A DNA stretch of 55,193 nt from Aquidulcibacter paucihalophilus (GCF_002105465.1 NZ_NCSQ01000104.1:194-55386); one strand, 5' to 3'; numbered from the stretch's first letter, positions 17,047 to 26,624 are shown. Made by a program: numbers and translations. The notes: a model not told the origin generated them from the sequence alone.

Positions 17047-18300
17047 TCATCGATAAAGCAGATGCGCCGTCCGATCGGCTGCGAATTGCTTTAGGGGCCC
17101 TTGCCAATCGGCTACCAGCGCCTGCCATGGGCCACCCGTCTCCAACGCGGTCCACAGCGCCTCACTGCCATAGACTTTATTAAACAAGCTACGGGTCGCA
17201 GGATTGCTGCCGCTCAGAGGCGCTTTGCCCGAACGGGCCACGACCTCTGCGCACAGGGCCATGGCGACAGCCATCAGATCGGTCTGTCCTTTTGGATTAA
17301 TGATGAGCTCAACACCGCCAAAACCCGGCTTTACTTGGCTTTGGTAGGGCTTGAACGCAATGTCGCGGAATCCTTGCTCGCTCAAACGCTTGGCTAAGGC
17401 CACGCCGTCAATGCCGGGACCTGCGGCATAGTGAAACGGTTTGGCCGTGCCTATACCAATGTCGACTTGCTTCAGCTCTCCCAAAATGCCGGTAGCGGCG
17501 CAATAGAAGGGCGACTCCCAGTTTGGGATGTTGGGGCTGGTGGCAACCCAGTTCAGGCCAGTGTCCGCCCAATTCATCCGCCGCGCCCAGCCCGCCATTT
17601 GGACGACGGTCAATTCTGGGGCTTTGGCGACCCAGCCTTTGGCGATGGCCATTCTTGCCAATTCGCCAATCGTTAAACCATGGAGATACGGCACAGGCAC
17701 TTGGCTCACAAAGGATTCAAAGCCTGGCAATAGGGGCGGACCCTGCATCCGTAAGCCACCCAATGGATTGGGTCGGTCGAGCACAACAAAAGCTTTCCCC
17801 GCTTCGCCACAAGCCTCCATCGCCAAGATCATGGTTGAAATATACGTGTAGCTGCGGATGCCGATGTCTTGAATGTCAAACACCATCACATCGACATTCT
17901 CTAACATCGCAGAGGTCGGCTTGCGATGTTCGCCATAGAGGGAATAGGCCTTTAGGCCCGTAATCGGGTCCACGGCATTGGCGACATGGTCTCCGGCCTT
18001 CGCGCGCGTATCCAGTCCATGCTCGGGCCCAAACAAGGCCGTGAGCCGGTTGCCTAAACCACGCTGCAGAACAACACGTGACATCGTCCCAGATTGGTCG
18101 ACACTGGTTTGGTTGGTGATAAAGCCCACCCGCTTATTTGCCAGAACCGCAAAATCTGATGCCACCAATTGATCAATGCCAAGCCGAACACGCGGACGAC
18201 TGGGATAGCGTTGGCGTAATGCCACACTTCCCGCGCAGCCAGGAAGTAAGAGAGATGCGGCACCTGCCGTGACAGATTGTAGAACCTTGCGACGATTCAT
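17047..18300 (-). CDS. namZ: DUF1343 / NamZ-like exo-N-acetylmuramidase lipoprotein
   Basis: 417 residues from the ATG at 18300. NamZ (DUF1343) releases terminal MurNAc from peptidoglycan fragments. Family motifs are NKRVGFITNQTSVDQSG, TALFGPEHGLDTRAKAGD, SLYGEHRKPT, VMVFDIQDIGIRSYTY and VVLDRPNPLGG. The N-terminus MNRRKVLQSVTAGAASLLLP-GC looks like a lipoprotein signal with Cys near residue 23, so it is probably envelope-anchored. It is divergent from a serine hydrolase and an amino-acid permease that may act in the same cell-wall recycling process. The function is taken from the family. Confidence 0.87.
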   Translation of the reverse strand: MNRRKVLQSVTAGAASLLLPGCAGSVALRQRYPSRPRVRLGIDQLVASDFAVLANKRVGFITNQTSVDQSGTMSRVVLQRGLGNRLTALFGPEHGLDTRAKAGDHVANAVDPITGLKAYSLYGEHRKPTSAMLENVDVMVFDIQDIGIRSYTYISTMILAMEACGEAGKAFVVLDRPNPLGGLRMQGPPLLPGFESFVSQVPVPYLHGLTIGELARMAIAKGWVAKAPELTVVQMAGWARRMNWADTGLNWVATSPNIPNWESPFYCAATGILGELKQVDIGIGTAKPFHYAAGPGIDGVALAKRLSEQGFRDIAFKPYQSQVKPGFGGVELIINPKGQTDLMAVAMALCAEVVARSGKAPLSGSNPATRSLFNKVYGSEALWTALETGGPWQALVADWQGPLKQFAADRTAHLLYR

Positions 18301-18474
18301 GTGAAACTTCCTACGCAAAAAGGGCACTTTTCCTGACCTTGAATCGTATGCTGAATATCCCCGCAAGTGATCCGCTTGCCCTTGACCTTTGGGTCAGATT
18401 AAACCGATGATTGGCAAAACAAAACAAGGCCTGCCATCAGGCAAAACAGACACGATTTTGGGAGTTGTTGGTTC

Positions 18475-19833
18475 ATGGTCAAAATAAAGCATATTTTCGC
18501 GGCACTGATCGTCTCAACGGCCTTGATGTCTCCTGGCTTGATTGCTGCCAAAGAGACAGCCAAGGCAACTGCCACCAGCCCCACACCCTCTGTTTTGCCA
18601 GAGCGGATCGCGGCCATCCGCACTGTGCTGCAGGATGGCGTGGACAAACAAGTCGCCTCAGGTTTCTCCGCCGCCTTGGTGGATTCCCAAGGCCGTATGG
18701 AAACCACCTTTGTTGGTCTGGCCGATATTGAAACTGGTAAGCCCATCACCAAGGATACGGTCTTCCGCATCTATTCCATGACCAAGCCAATCACCGCCGT
18801 GGCCATCATGATGCTGGTTGAGGAAGGCAAGGTGAATTTGGATGCCCCGGTATCAACCTATATTCCCTCTTTTGCCGGTGCGAAGGTCTATGAAAGTGGT
18901 GACAGCTTGGAGACGTTGAAGACGGTTCCGGTCAATCGCCCCCTCACCGTCCGCGACCTGATGCGTCAATCGGCTGGGATTGCCTGGTGGGGGAACAAAA
19001 CCCCGGTTGAGAAACTCTATGCGCTTAATGGGATCGAACGGGCACCCGCCGAGCTTGTCCCCGGCTATACCGGCCCGCGCGCGGCCAATCTACAAGAATG
19101 GGCGGACCGGGTGGCTGCAACGCCCTTGACCAACCAACCCGGCGAAGCCTGGACTTATGGGGTTGCCATTGATGTGCTGGGCCGCATTGTGGAAGTTGCC
19201 TCGGGCCAAAGCTTGGGCACTTTCTTCAAGAACCGCATCTTCACACCTCTGGGCATGACCCATACGGGCTTCCAGGTTCAGCCCGGTGATGAGGCCAATT
19301 TGGCCAATGCCTATTACGCCTCGGTGTCGAGCAAGCCACCAACCATGACCAGCCATCTTGTGGACCTGAAAGAAGTGCCCAAGCATGATGCGCTGCGGCC
19401 AGCCGATCCCCCGGCCAAAAGCCCGTTTCTGAGCCCACCACTTCTTGAACTCGGTGGTGCTGGTCTGGTCAGCACGCTGGAAGATTATGTGCGCTTTGCC
19501 CGCATGGTTGCGGGCAAAGGCCAAGTCGATGGTGTGCGCCTGTTATCAGAGGCCTCGATTGCGGAAATGGGCCGCGACCAATTGGACGCCAAGGCGAGCA
19601 CTGTTCTGACCAAGCAAGGCTTTAGCTATGGTCTGGGCTTTGGCGTCGTGCTGGACTCCAACCTCTATATGACCCGCGCACCGGTCGGGACGATGCTGTG
19701 GGGCGGGGCAGCAGGGACGCAATTCTGGGCCAATCCGCAAACCGGAGAGGTCGGCGTGTTAATGACACAAAGCGTCGGGGGCTATCTGGGTGCCTATCAT
19801 ACCGGCTTTGGCCGCGCCTCACACGGCAAATGA
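18475..19833 (+). CDS. exported serine hydrolase, beta-lactamase/family VIII esterase type
   Basis: 452 residues with a signal peptide (MVKIKHIFAALIVSTALMSP, cleavage near residue 25-30). The nucleophile motif is SMTKPITAVAIMML (SxxK), the Tyr motif is in TYGVAIDVLGRI, and MLWGGAAGTQFWANP is the third motif in the WGG form typical of EstB-like esterases. Likely periplasmic; it could be a DD-peptidase relative, esterase or D-amino-acid peptidase. It is divergent from the NamZ-like gene and 31 bases ahead of the permease gene. Confidence 0.9.
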   Translation: MVKIKHIFAALIVSTALMSPGLIAAKETAKATATSPTPSVLPERIAAIRTVLQDGVDKQVASGFSAALVDSQGRMETTFVGLADIETGKPITKDTVFRIYSMTKPITAVAIMMLVEEGKVNLDAPVSTYIPSFAGAKVYESGDSLETLKTVPVNRPLTVRDLMRQSAGIAWWGNKTPVEKLYALNGIERAPAELVPGYTGPRAANLQEWADRVAATPLTNQPGEAWTYGVAIDVLGRIVEVASGQSLGTFFKNRIFTPLGMTHTGFQVQPGDEANLANAYYASVSSKPPTMTSHLVDLKEVPKHDALRPADPPAKSPFLSPPLLELGGAGLVSTLEDYVRFARMVAGKGQVDGVRLLSEASIAEMGRDQLDAKASTVLTKQGFSYGLGFGVVLDSNLYMTRAPVGTMLWGGAAGTQFWANPQTGEVGVLMTQSVGGYLGAYHTGFGRASHGK

Positions 19834-19864
19834 GGGCTGATCCGACCCTTCTGGGGGCAGCCCA

Positions 19865-21184
19865 ATGACGGATCAGGCCGCACCCACGCGCCATTTGTCG
19901 GTCGCTTACGTGATTTTCATCGCGGTCGGCATGGTGGTCGGTGCGGGGATCTTTAAGTCCCCTGCATTGGTAGCCGAGAATGCCGGCAATGTGTGGGCAG
20001 TCTATGGCGTGTGGGTGATTGGCGGCCTGATCTCGCTTATGGGTGCCCTATGCTATGGCGAACTTTCCACCGCCTATCCGAGCCCCGGTGGCGATTATCA
20101 CTTCCTGACCAAAGCCTATGGGCCGAGTTTCGGATTTTCCTTTGCATGGGCCCGCTTCTCCATCATCAATACGGGCTCGATCGCCTTGTTAGGGTTTGTG
20201 ATCGGCGACTATCTCAATCTGGTATGGAATTTAGGCCCACATGGCCCCGCCCTGTTTGCGCTGGCCAGTGTAGTGATCATGACCCTCTTCAACTTACGCG
20301 GCACAAATGGGGGCAAGGGTGCAGATTATGCGATAACCAGCCTTGAAGTGATCGGGCTTCTTGCACTGGCAACGGCTGCGGCTTGGTTGGTTATCCAAGC
20401 CATCCCGCCTGCGACGAGCGGAGCAGGCCACACACCGCATCCAGCGGGTCTCGGCTATGCTCTTGTCTTTGTACTGCTGGCATTTGGCGGTTGGAGTGAG
20501 ATGTCGACTCTATCAGCCGAGATCAAAAATCGTGAACGCGGCATGGTGCACGCACTGCTTGGATCCGTCGTCATCATCACCCTATTATACCTGATGGCCA
20601 ATTGGGCCTTGTTGCGCGGCCTAGGAATTGAGGGTTTGGCGCAATCCAAGGCCCCAGCAGCAGACTTGATGGCGCGCGCCTTCGGTCCACAAGCAGGGAT
20701 CGTTCTTGCCATCGCTGTCGCTGCGGCCGCTATTACCTCGATCAACGGAACCGTCATCGTGGGTGCGCGCACGACTTATGCCGCCGCGCGCGACCGCACC
20801 GGCCTTGGCTGGATCGGCTCGTGGGATGGAAAGCGCGGGATTCCCTCCAATGCCATCATCGCCCAAGGAATTGTCTCGGTTGGACTGGTGGTTTTAGGCG
20901 CTCTGTATGAAGGGTTTTCGACCTTGGTGGATTATACCGCCCCTGTCTATTGGGCGTTCCTGACAGCCAGTGGGTTGGCCGTCATTGTGCTGCGGCAGAA
21001 AATGCCGAACCAACCACGGCCTTTTAAGGTGCCGCTCTATCCCGTCCTACCACTGGCGTTTGCGGCCAGCAGTGCACTGATGCTGTGGTCTTCTTTGAAT
21101 TATGTTAAAATCGGTGCATTGTTTGGATTAGCCGTTATTGGCGTCGGGATCGTGTTGGCCGTGCTTACCAAGCCTCAGAAATGA
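19865..21184 (+). CDS. amino acid permease, APC superfamily
   Basis: 439 residues, about 12 hydrophobic segments. The first helix has GMVVGAGIFKSPALVAENAG, the substrate-binding region typical of the family, and GALCYGELSTAYPSPGGDYHFL is the following signature. It should import amino acids or small peptide-like amines across the inner membrane; the substrate is unknown. It lies 31 bases after the serine hydrolase and probably shares its transcript. Its end overlaps the end of exoD by 10 bases on the other strand. Confidence 0.92.
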   Translation: MTDQAAPTRHLSVAYVIFIAVGMVVGAGIFKSPALVAENAGNVWAVYGVWVIGGLISLMGALCYGELSTAYPSPGGDYHFLTKAYGPSFGFSFAWARFSIINTGSIALLGFVIGDYLNLVWNLGPHGPALFALASVVIMTLFNLRGTNGGKGADYAITSLEVIGLLALATAAAWLVIQAIPPATSGAGHTPHPAGLGYALVFVLLAFGGWSEMSTLSAEIKNRERGMVHALLGSVVIITLLYLMANWALLRGLGIEGLAQSKAPAADLMARAFGPQAGIVLAIAVAAAAITSINGTVIVGARTTYAAARDRTGLGWIGSWDGKRGIPSNAIIAQGIVSVGLVVLGALYEGFSTLVDYTAPVYWAFLTASGLAVIVLRQKMPNQPRPFKVPLYPVLPLAFAASSALMLWSSLNYVKIGALFGLAVIGVGIVLAVLTKPQK

Positions 21185-21915
21185 ATCCCATGAATCGTAT
21201 TGGACACAACGCCAACCAACCAATCTAAACCCGCAATCGCCATACCAATGCCCAAAGGGGCTACCGCTAAGCTCAGCAAGAAGAAGCCAAACGAAATAAG
21301 CGCCATCAAGCCATCGCGTTGCAACATGGCAATGGCAAGGGCCGCGATACTCATGCCCGGCGGCCAGTTGCCGAACGGAATCGGCAAGGTCAGGATTCCC
21401 GCCAAAATCAGCGTCTGAATACCAAACCAAATGGTGACGGGCTTTTGAGTTAAAAACTGGAAGCGTGGCTGTACAAGTTTCTCAATCTTCAACAGGGTCG
21501 GCATCGAAACGTCGATGCATTTGCGGAAGGTTGCCGGTTCAATCTTTAAGTCGCCAATCCGCTTAGGAATCCAAGGGGTACCGGCACCAAAAATCATTTG
21601 GAGGGCTGGTGCGACGAGCAGGATTCCAAAAACCGTTGAAATACCAGGTACATTGGGGATGCAATTTGGCAAAGCCAAAATCAAGAGAAGCAAGCCAAAT
21701 GCGCGCCCATCCAGACGGGCCAAAACATCGCGCACTGCGATTTGTTCTTCGCCCGGAAACGCATCATGCAATTCCTTGAGAAGTTCAGAGGTCTTGGGCG
21801 GCAGCGCAGCTCGCACGTTCTTCAATCCAATAGGCAGCCCGCGTGACGGTTGACCCGCTATGTCGGGCGCAATTTGGGCAGAACAAGGGCTAGGCCTGTA
21901 CAAACTCTCGGACAT
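21175..21915 (-). CDS. ExoD family membrane protein
   Basis: 246 residues. The core has the ExoD pattern: FGLLLLILALPNCIPNVPGIS, MIFGAGTPWIPKRI, several membrane segments in the C-terminal half (MSIAALAIAMLQRDGLMALI). ExoD was named for an exopolysaccharide defect in rhizobia; its biochemical role is not established. The N-terminal 35 residues are poorly conserved-looking, so a shorter start is possible. It converges on the permease gene. Confidence 0.87.
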   Translation of the reverse strand: MSESLYRPSPCSAQIAPDIAGQPSRGLPIGLKNVRAALPPKTSELLKELHDAFPGEEQIAVRDVLARLDGRAFGLLLLILALPNCIPNVPGISTVFGILLVAPALQMIFGAGTPWIPKRIGDLKIEPATFRKCIDVSMPTLLKIEKLVQPRFQFLTQKPVTIWFGIQTLILAGILTLPIPFGNWPPGMSIAALAIAMLQRDGLMALISFGFFLLSLAVAPLGIGMAIAGLDWLVGVVSNTIHGIHF

Positions 21916-21964
21916 ACGTCCGGATTATAGAGTTAAGGCTTCACGTTTGCGTTAGCAATCGTAG

Positions 21965-22546
21965 TTAAGAACGTCCTTTGATTTTTGACACGGCTTTAGC
22001 TTTGGCAAGCAGGCCTTGAACACCGATCCCAGAGCCAGCTTTCAAATCCGTAGTAAAGTCGCGAATGATCCCGTCTTTACCAACAATCACAAAACTCGGC
22101 ACCCACTTAATGGCCCACGCCTTGTAGGCCGCACTGTCGTCATCAATCGCCACGGGGAAGCGATAGCCCTTTTCGGCAAAGAAAGGCGCTAAACCGCCCC
22201 ACCGGCCATATCGCCCGCGTGTATGAATGCCAATGAATTGGAGGTTACGGTCCCGGGCAATGAGGCGATTAAGCTCTGCCACATCATCCACATCGGCTAA
22301 GCAATCTGGGCACCAGATCCCCCAGAATTGAACAATGGTGGTCTTACCCAAAAAATCTGCTTGGGTCAGACGGCCACCGCCAAAGCGGGCTAGGTCGGTC
22401 GCGGGGGCGGCTTGGCCGATCAGATCATAGCTACGTGGCCGACGATCACTGGGGGTAGCTGGTGCCGTTTGGGCTTCAGCCTCCAGCGCGACTGTGGTGG
22501 CAAGGGTGCCAGCGGCAAGGCCTGTTAGGGTGTCTCTGCGTGTCAT
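21965..22546 (-). CDS. TlpA-like exported thioredoxin-fold protein
   Basis: About 193 residues from the ATG at 22546 (GAGGGG 10 bases ahead); starts at 22555 or farther upstream also occur. The N-terminus MTRRDTLTGLAAGTLATTVA is a signal with an RR pair, possibly Tat-type, cleaved near AEA-Q. The redox motif is WGIWCPDCLADVDDVAEL (CxxC) and VPSFVIVGKDGIIRD holds the cis-Pro region. It probably handles thiol-disulfide or peroxide chemistry in the periplasm. A second TlpA-like gene lies directly upstream with 53 bases between. Confidence 0.85.
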   Translation of the reverse strand: MTRRDTLTGLAAGTLATTVALEAEAQTAPATPSDRRPRSYDLIGQAAPATDLARFGGGRLTQADFLGKTTIVQFWGIWCPDCLADVDDVAELNRLIARDRNLQFIGIHTRGRYGRWGGLAPFFAEKGYRFPVAIDDDSAAYKAWAIKWVPSFVIVGKDGIIRDFTTDLKAGSGIGVQGLLAKAKAVSKIKGRS

Positions 22547-22599
22547 CTGGGTCATGCCCCTCATTTGGTCGATCCGAGCCTCTTTGCCAAGGCTCATAT

Positions 22600-23136
22600 C
22601 TAGGCGCTTCCGACAAGTTTGCGCACTTTGCCTACAAATCTTGCAGCGCCGCGCGCAGATTTGAAGGCCCATGCGTGATCCATGATTTGGCCGGTTGCGT
22701 CGACCAAGAGGGTGAGTGGTGTACCTGGAACACCAATGGATTGGGTTAAGCGCTGGGTGCGGTCATCAACAATCGGGATCGCCACATCCGTCGGACGTTT
22801 GGCCGACCACTCGGCGAGGCTGGGACCATCGCGAGGTGGCAATCCAGTATGAACGCTCATAAGCTCGAAACGGGGCTGTTGTCCCTGCAGAGGTCTCAAA
22901 GCCCGAACCGCTTCATCCCAATGCGGTTCATCCATTCGGCACGGCCCACACCAAAGGCCCCAGAACCGAAGGACGGACGGACGACCCAGACTGGCGAGAT
23001 TGATCCCAGTTCCATCTACTAAGCTGGCGGGGACGGATGCCACATGCTGCCCATGAAGGGCGCTTGCCGGATCCTGTCGGCAGCCCGCCAGGGTTAGGGT
23101 GCCGACCGTTGAAAGAACAAATGTGCGCCGATCCAT
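22600..23136 (-). CDS. TlpA-like thiol:disulfide lipoprotein
   Basis: 178 residues. MDRRTFVLSTVGTLTLAGC is a lipoprotein signal with lipobox LAGC. The redox centre is LWCGPCRMDEPHW (the WCGPC motif), and GVPGTPLTLLVDATGQI carries the cis-Pro. It should be a membrane-anchored periplasmic thiol oxidoreductase of the TlpA/ResA kind, perhaps for cytochrome c or envelope protein reduction. It heads a two-gene unit with the second redoxin; the terminator of the upstream thiolase separates them from it. Confidence 0.88.
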   Translation of the reverse strand: MDRRTFVLSTVGTLTLAGCRQDPASALHGQHVASVPASLVDGTGINLASLGRPSVLRFWGLWCGPCRMDEPHWDEAVRALRPLQGQQPRFELMSVHTGLPPRDGPSLAEWSAKRPTDVAIPIVDDRTQRLTQSIGVPGTPLTLLVDATGQIMDHAWAFKSARGAARFVGKVRKLVGSA

Positions 23137-23197
23137 CTACGAAAATACCTTTTCATCCGCGCAGGTGTAGCGGCCTATGTTTAAATAGACATGAAAA

Positions 23198-23225
23198 CGG
23201 CGGCATGGTCCAAACCATGCCGCCG
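23198..23225 (-). terminator. hairpin terminator after the thiolase gene
   Basis: Perfect 11-bp stem CGGCGGCATGG (23198-23208) and CCATGCCGCCG (23215-23225), 6-base loop. On the minus strand the stem runs into TTTTCATG. It ends the thiolase transcript at 23257-24459. Confidence 0.8.
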
Positions 23226-23256
23226 CCCGACATCGCCCGCCCCAACGGGGCTACGC

Positions 23257-24459
23257 TTAGTAGATTTCGAACAGGCCAGCCGCACCCATGCCGCCACCGA
23301 TACACATGGTGACAACGCCCCATTTCACATTCTGGCCCGCGGCCTTGCGGCGACGGCCTTCCAACAAAATGTGGCCGGCGCAGCGCGTGCCCGTCATGCC
23401 GAATGGGTGACCAATGGCGATGGAGCCGCCGTTCACATTGTATTTTTCTGGGTCGATGCCCAGACGATCACGCGAATAGAGGCACTGGCTGGCGAAGGCT
23501 TCGTTCAGTTCCCACAGATCAATGTCGTCGATTTTCAGGCCGTGACGTTCCAGCAAGCGTGGCACAGCGAAAACAGGACCAATGCCCATTTCATCTGGCT
23601 CACAGCCAGCAACCGCAAAGCCCGCAAAGCGGCCAAGGGCTTCCACGCCGCGCGCTTGAGCCGCTTTTGCTTCCATAAGGACAACCGCTGCAGCCCCGTC
23701 CGACAATTGCGAAGCATTGCCAGCGGTGATGTATTTATCTGGCCCGCGAACAGGCTTCAAAGAGGCAAGGCCTTCTAAAGTCGTGTCGGCGCGGTTGCAC
23801 TCATCCCGGTCGACCGTGACTTCCTTGATCGTGGTCTCGCCAGTTGCTTTGTCCACGACTTTCATCTTGGTGGTCATGGGAACGATTTCGTCCTTGAACA
23901 GGCCTGCTGCTTGGGCTGCCGCGATGCGCTGCTGGCTGCGAAGCGCATATTCGTCCTGATATTCGCGGCTCACATTGTAACGCTCTGCCACGATGTCGGC
24001 GGTCTCAATCATCGGCATCCACAAGGCTGGCTTGATATTGAGTAAGTGCTCTTCCTGATAATGCGACAAATTCATCGAGCCACCCATTTGAACCAACGAA
24101 ATCGACTCTACGCCGCCGCCGATGGCGCAATCTGCGCCGCTTTGGGTGATGTAATTGGCCGCCATCGCAATGGTCTGCAGACCTGACGAGCAGAAGCGGT
24201 TTACCGTGGTGCCCGAAGTCGTCACAGGGCAACCTGCCCAGATTGCGGCGTTGCGGGCGACGTTGGCACCGGTCGCGCCTTCGGGTTGGCCTGCCCCAAT
24301 ATAGACATCTTCCACCAAGCCAGGCTCAATGCCTGCGCGTGCAATCGCGTGCTTAATGGCGTGACCGGTCATGGCAGCACCATGGGTCATGTTGAACCCG
24401 CCACGTAAAGACTTGGCAAGGCCCGTACGGGCGGTGGATACGATTACGGCTTCACGCAT
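23257..24459 (-). CDS. acetyl-CoA C-acyltransferase (thiolase)
   Basis: 400 residues. Thiolases split 3-ketoacyl-CoA in beta-oxidation or join acetyl-CoA units. The nucleophile Cys is in VNRFCSSGLQTIAMAANYI, the His in GGSIAIGHPFGMTGTR and the second Cys in TMCIGGGMGAAGLFEIY. Length and motifs fit a degradative FadA-type enzyme, but no fadB-like partner is adjacent. It is transcribed alone, with a strong terminator, and is divergent from the DNA methyltransferase gene. Confidence 0.94.
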   Translation of the reverse strand: MREAVIVSTARTGLAKSLRGGFNMTHGAAMTGHAIKHAIARAGIEPGLVEDVYIGAGQPEGATGANVARNAAIWAGCPVTTSGTTVNRFCSSGLQTIAMAANYITQSGADCAIGGGVESISLVQMGGSMNLSHYQEEHLLNIKPALWMPMIETADIVAERYNVSREYQDEYALRSQQRIAAAQAAGLFKDEIVPMTTKMKVVDKATGETTIKEVTVDRDECNRADTTLEGLASLKPVRGPDKYITAGNASQLSDGAAAVVLMEAKAAQARGVEALGRFAGFAVAGCEPDEMGIGPVFAVPRLLERHGLKIDDIDLWELNEAFASQCLYSRDRLGIDPEKYNVNGGSIAIGHPFGMTGTRCAGHILLEGRRRKAAGQNVKWGVVTMCIGGGMGAAGLFEIY

Positions 24460-24592
24460 GGTGGCGGCTCCCTTTACTTCCTATGACGCCGGTTCATCCG
24501 GCTTTCTTAGGTCTCTTAACGCCTGTCTCAGGGATGGAAAGCCCTAATTTCGCAGTGACGCTGGGGCAGGAAGCAGAAATCACGATCAAATC

Positions 24593-25804
24593 ATGCTGAG
24601 ATCAACCAAAGTCTTCATGGAAAGAGCCATTTTGTCCCTTCACGCCAAGCCCATTGCACTTGAATTCTTTGCCGGCGGTGGCCTCGCACGGCTCGGCCTA
24701 AGTGCCCAATTCGACGTGGCTTGGGCGAATGATATAGACGCAATGAAGTGCCGGGCTTGGCGCGATAACTTCGGCGCTACGGGATTGGTGGAAGGCGACA
24801 TCGCTGCTGTTCAAATCGAAGACTTACCCCCTAACCCGGCATTAGCTTGGGCTAGTTTTCCTTGTCAGGACCTGTCACTGGCCGGAGATCGGGCGGGATT
24901 GAAGGGAGGCCGGTCCAGCACCCTCTTTGCCTTTCTAGCGGGACTAGCCGCCTTGTGTGATCGTGGCGACCCGCCGGAAGTTGTTGTCCTCGAAAATGTC
25001 AAAGGCCTCTTGAGCTCACGCGGGGGGCAAGATTTAGCGGCGATTTTCCTTGCTTTGAATGAACTCGGCTATAGCGCGGGTTGCCTGGAAATGGACGCTG
25101 CTGGGTTCGTGCCCCAATCGCGACCGCGTATCTTCATCATTGCCGTCCGGCAGAGCCTTGAGATCCCAACCGCGCTTTTGTCCCATCGGGATCGGCCCTG
25201 TGTCTTCCTAACCCCGGCCGTTCAGAAAGCGCATGCGGCCCTGAACACCCCCGCCATTGACTGGTATTTGCCACCACCGCCGGGCGCGTCACGAGACCTA
25301 GGCGATGTTCTGGACCCCACAGATAGAAGTTGGTGGAATGCCACTAAGTTGGCTAAATTTCAAAACCAATTGAGCGAAAGCCATCGCGCGCGCCTCGAGG
25401 CACTCTTAACCACCCCAGGCCGACATATTGGCACGATGTATCGTCGCATTCGCCTTGAGAATGGGGCAAAACAGCAACGCGCCGAAATCCGGTTTGATGG
25501 AAAAGTTGGCTGCTTGCGCACACCCGCAGGCGGCTCTTCCCGCCAATTCTGGCTGGTGGTCGAGCATGGGAACCTTAAGATACGGCCAATCAATCCACGC
25601 GAAGCGATGCGCCTGATGGGCGTGGCAGACACCTATGTCTTGCCTAAAGCAAGCTTGGCTGGATTAAAAATTGCGGGCGATGGTGTAGCCGTCCCAGTTG
25701 TCGCTTGGTTAAGCAAGCAACTATTGGAACCCTTGGTGACCTGCGCTCGCGGTACAGCATCTTCTTGCCTCGAGGCTAAGGCACATCCTAGAGAGTTGGC
25801 ATGA
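24593..25804 (+). CDS. DNA (cytosine-5-)-methyltransferase, solitary
   Basis: 403 residues. It carries the C5-methyltransferase motifs in order: I EFFAGGGLARLGL, IV ASFPCQDLSLAG with catalytic Cys, VI VLENVKG, VIII PQSRPRIFIIAVR, and X near the end as GDGVAVPVVAWL (GDGV instead of the common GNSV). The target recognition region between VIII and X is short. No restriction endonuclease is near it, so it is likely a regulatory or protective orphan. A later ATG at 24617 is also possible. Its stop overlaps the next start (ATGA). Confidence 0.93.
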   Translation: MLRSTKVFMERAILSLHAKPIALEFFAGGGLARLGLSAQFDVAWANDIDAMKCRAWRDNFGATGLVEGDIAAVQIEDLPPNPALAWASFPCQDLSLAGDRAGLKGGRSSTLFAFLAGLAALCDRGDPPEVVVLENVKGLLSSRGGQDLAAIFLALNELGYSAGCLEMDAAGFVPQSRPRIFIIAVRQSLEIPTALLSHRDRPCVFLTPAVQKAHAALNTPAIDWYLPPPPGASRDLGDVLDPTDRSWWNATKLAKFQNQLSESHRARLEALLTTPGRHIGTMYRRIRLENGAKQQRAEIRFDGKVGCLRTPAGGSSRQFWLVVEHGNLKIRPINPREAMRLMGVADTYVLPKASLAGLKIAGDGVAVPVVAWLSKQLLEPLVTCARGTASSCLEAKAHPRELA

Positions 25805-26616
25805 CCGACCCTTCACCCAGTCAACACCAAACCCGGTCAAGGCGGGCAATGGCCGTCGGTTTGGCAATCTTTGCCACCGTGACGCTTGCTTATGGGGCGG
25901 GAGAGCTTTCGCATCTTCTGTCGTTTTCATTGAGCGAAGCGGGCGCCCCTGATTTTTTTCGCGAGCCAATCAATTTGGGGTTGGCCCTCCTTGGCTTTCT
26001 GATCTGGCAGGGCCTTAGCCAAACATCAAAATCCCCGCCACTCTGGGGTTCGCCCGCTATGGGATTGGGCTGGGGATGGGTGGTCGGATGTGCCTTACCC
26101 GGTTTCGCCTTGTTGGGCCTTATGTTGCTCCAAGCCGGCCGCTTTGAGGCACGCGATTTTTCGGTTGCTGCCCTGATAATTCCCGTACCCTTCATTCTGA
26201 TCCACGCACTGTCAGAAGAAGTTATCATTCGTGGCATTGCCCAGCGGGCTGGAACCGCAGCATTTGGCCCTTGGCTAGGGATTGGTGGGGCCGCGCTCGC
26301 CTTTTGTGTCTTGCAAACGCTCCAAGGCTATCAATCGATGTGGCACATCGCCAATTCCGCCCTTTTTGGCGCAGCCTTGGGGTTTCTTGCCCTTAGTCGT
26401 GGCGGTATTTTGGCGGCTGTCGGAGGCCATGCGGGTTGGACCTGGCTGGAAACCAGCTGGATTGGCGATGCGATGACCTTTCAGAAGGATGGAAGCTTTT
26501 TGGCTGGAACTGGCCCGGATTCCTATGGCTCGCCCGTCTTCACCGCGGTCCTCCTCGTCATTTTGGCCTTAATGGGCGTTCGCTGGGCTTTGCAAGCCAA
26601 CAAAGAAAAGCAATAA
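25801..26616 (+). CDS. CPBP family intramembrane metalloprotease
   Basis: 271 residues, about 7-8 hydrophobic segments. The Abi/CPBP motifs are present: LSEEVIIRGIAQRAG (EExxxR), MWHIANSALFGAALGF and GGHAGWTWLE with metal-binding His. These proteins are Rce1-like proteases or immunity/maturation factors. The ATG overlaps the methyltransferase stop by 4 bases, so translation is coupled. The substrate is unknown. Confidence 0.88.
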   Translation: MTDPSPSQHQTRSRRAMAVGLAIFATVTLAYGAGELSHLLSFSLSEAGAPDFFREPINLGLALLGFLIWQGLSQTSKSPPLWGSPAMGLGWGWVVGCALPGFALLGLMLLQAGRFEARDFSVAALIIPVPFILIHALSEEVIIRGIAQRAGTAAFGPWLGIGGAALAFCVLQTLQGYQSMWHIANSALFGAALGFLALSRGGILAAVGGHAGWTWLETSWIGDAMTFQKDGSFLAGTGPDSYGSPVFTAVLLVILALMGVRWALQANKEKQ

Positions 26617-26624
26617 GGGCAATT

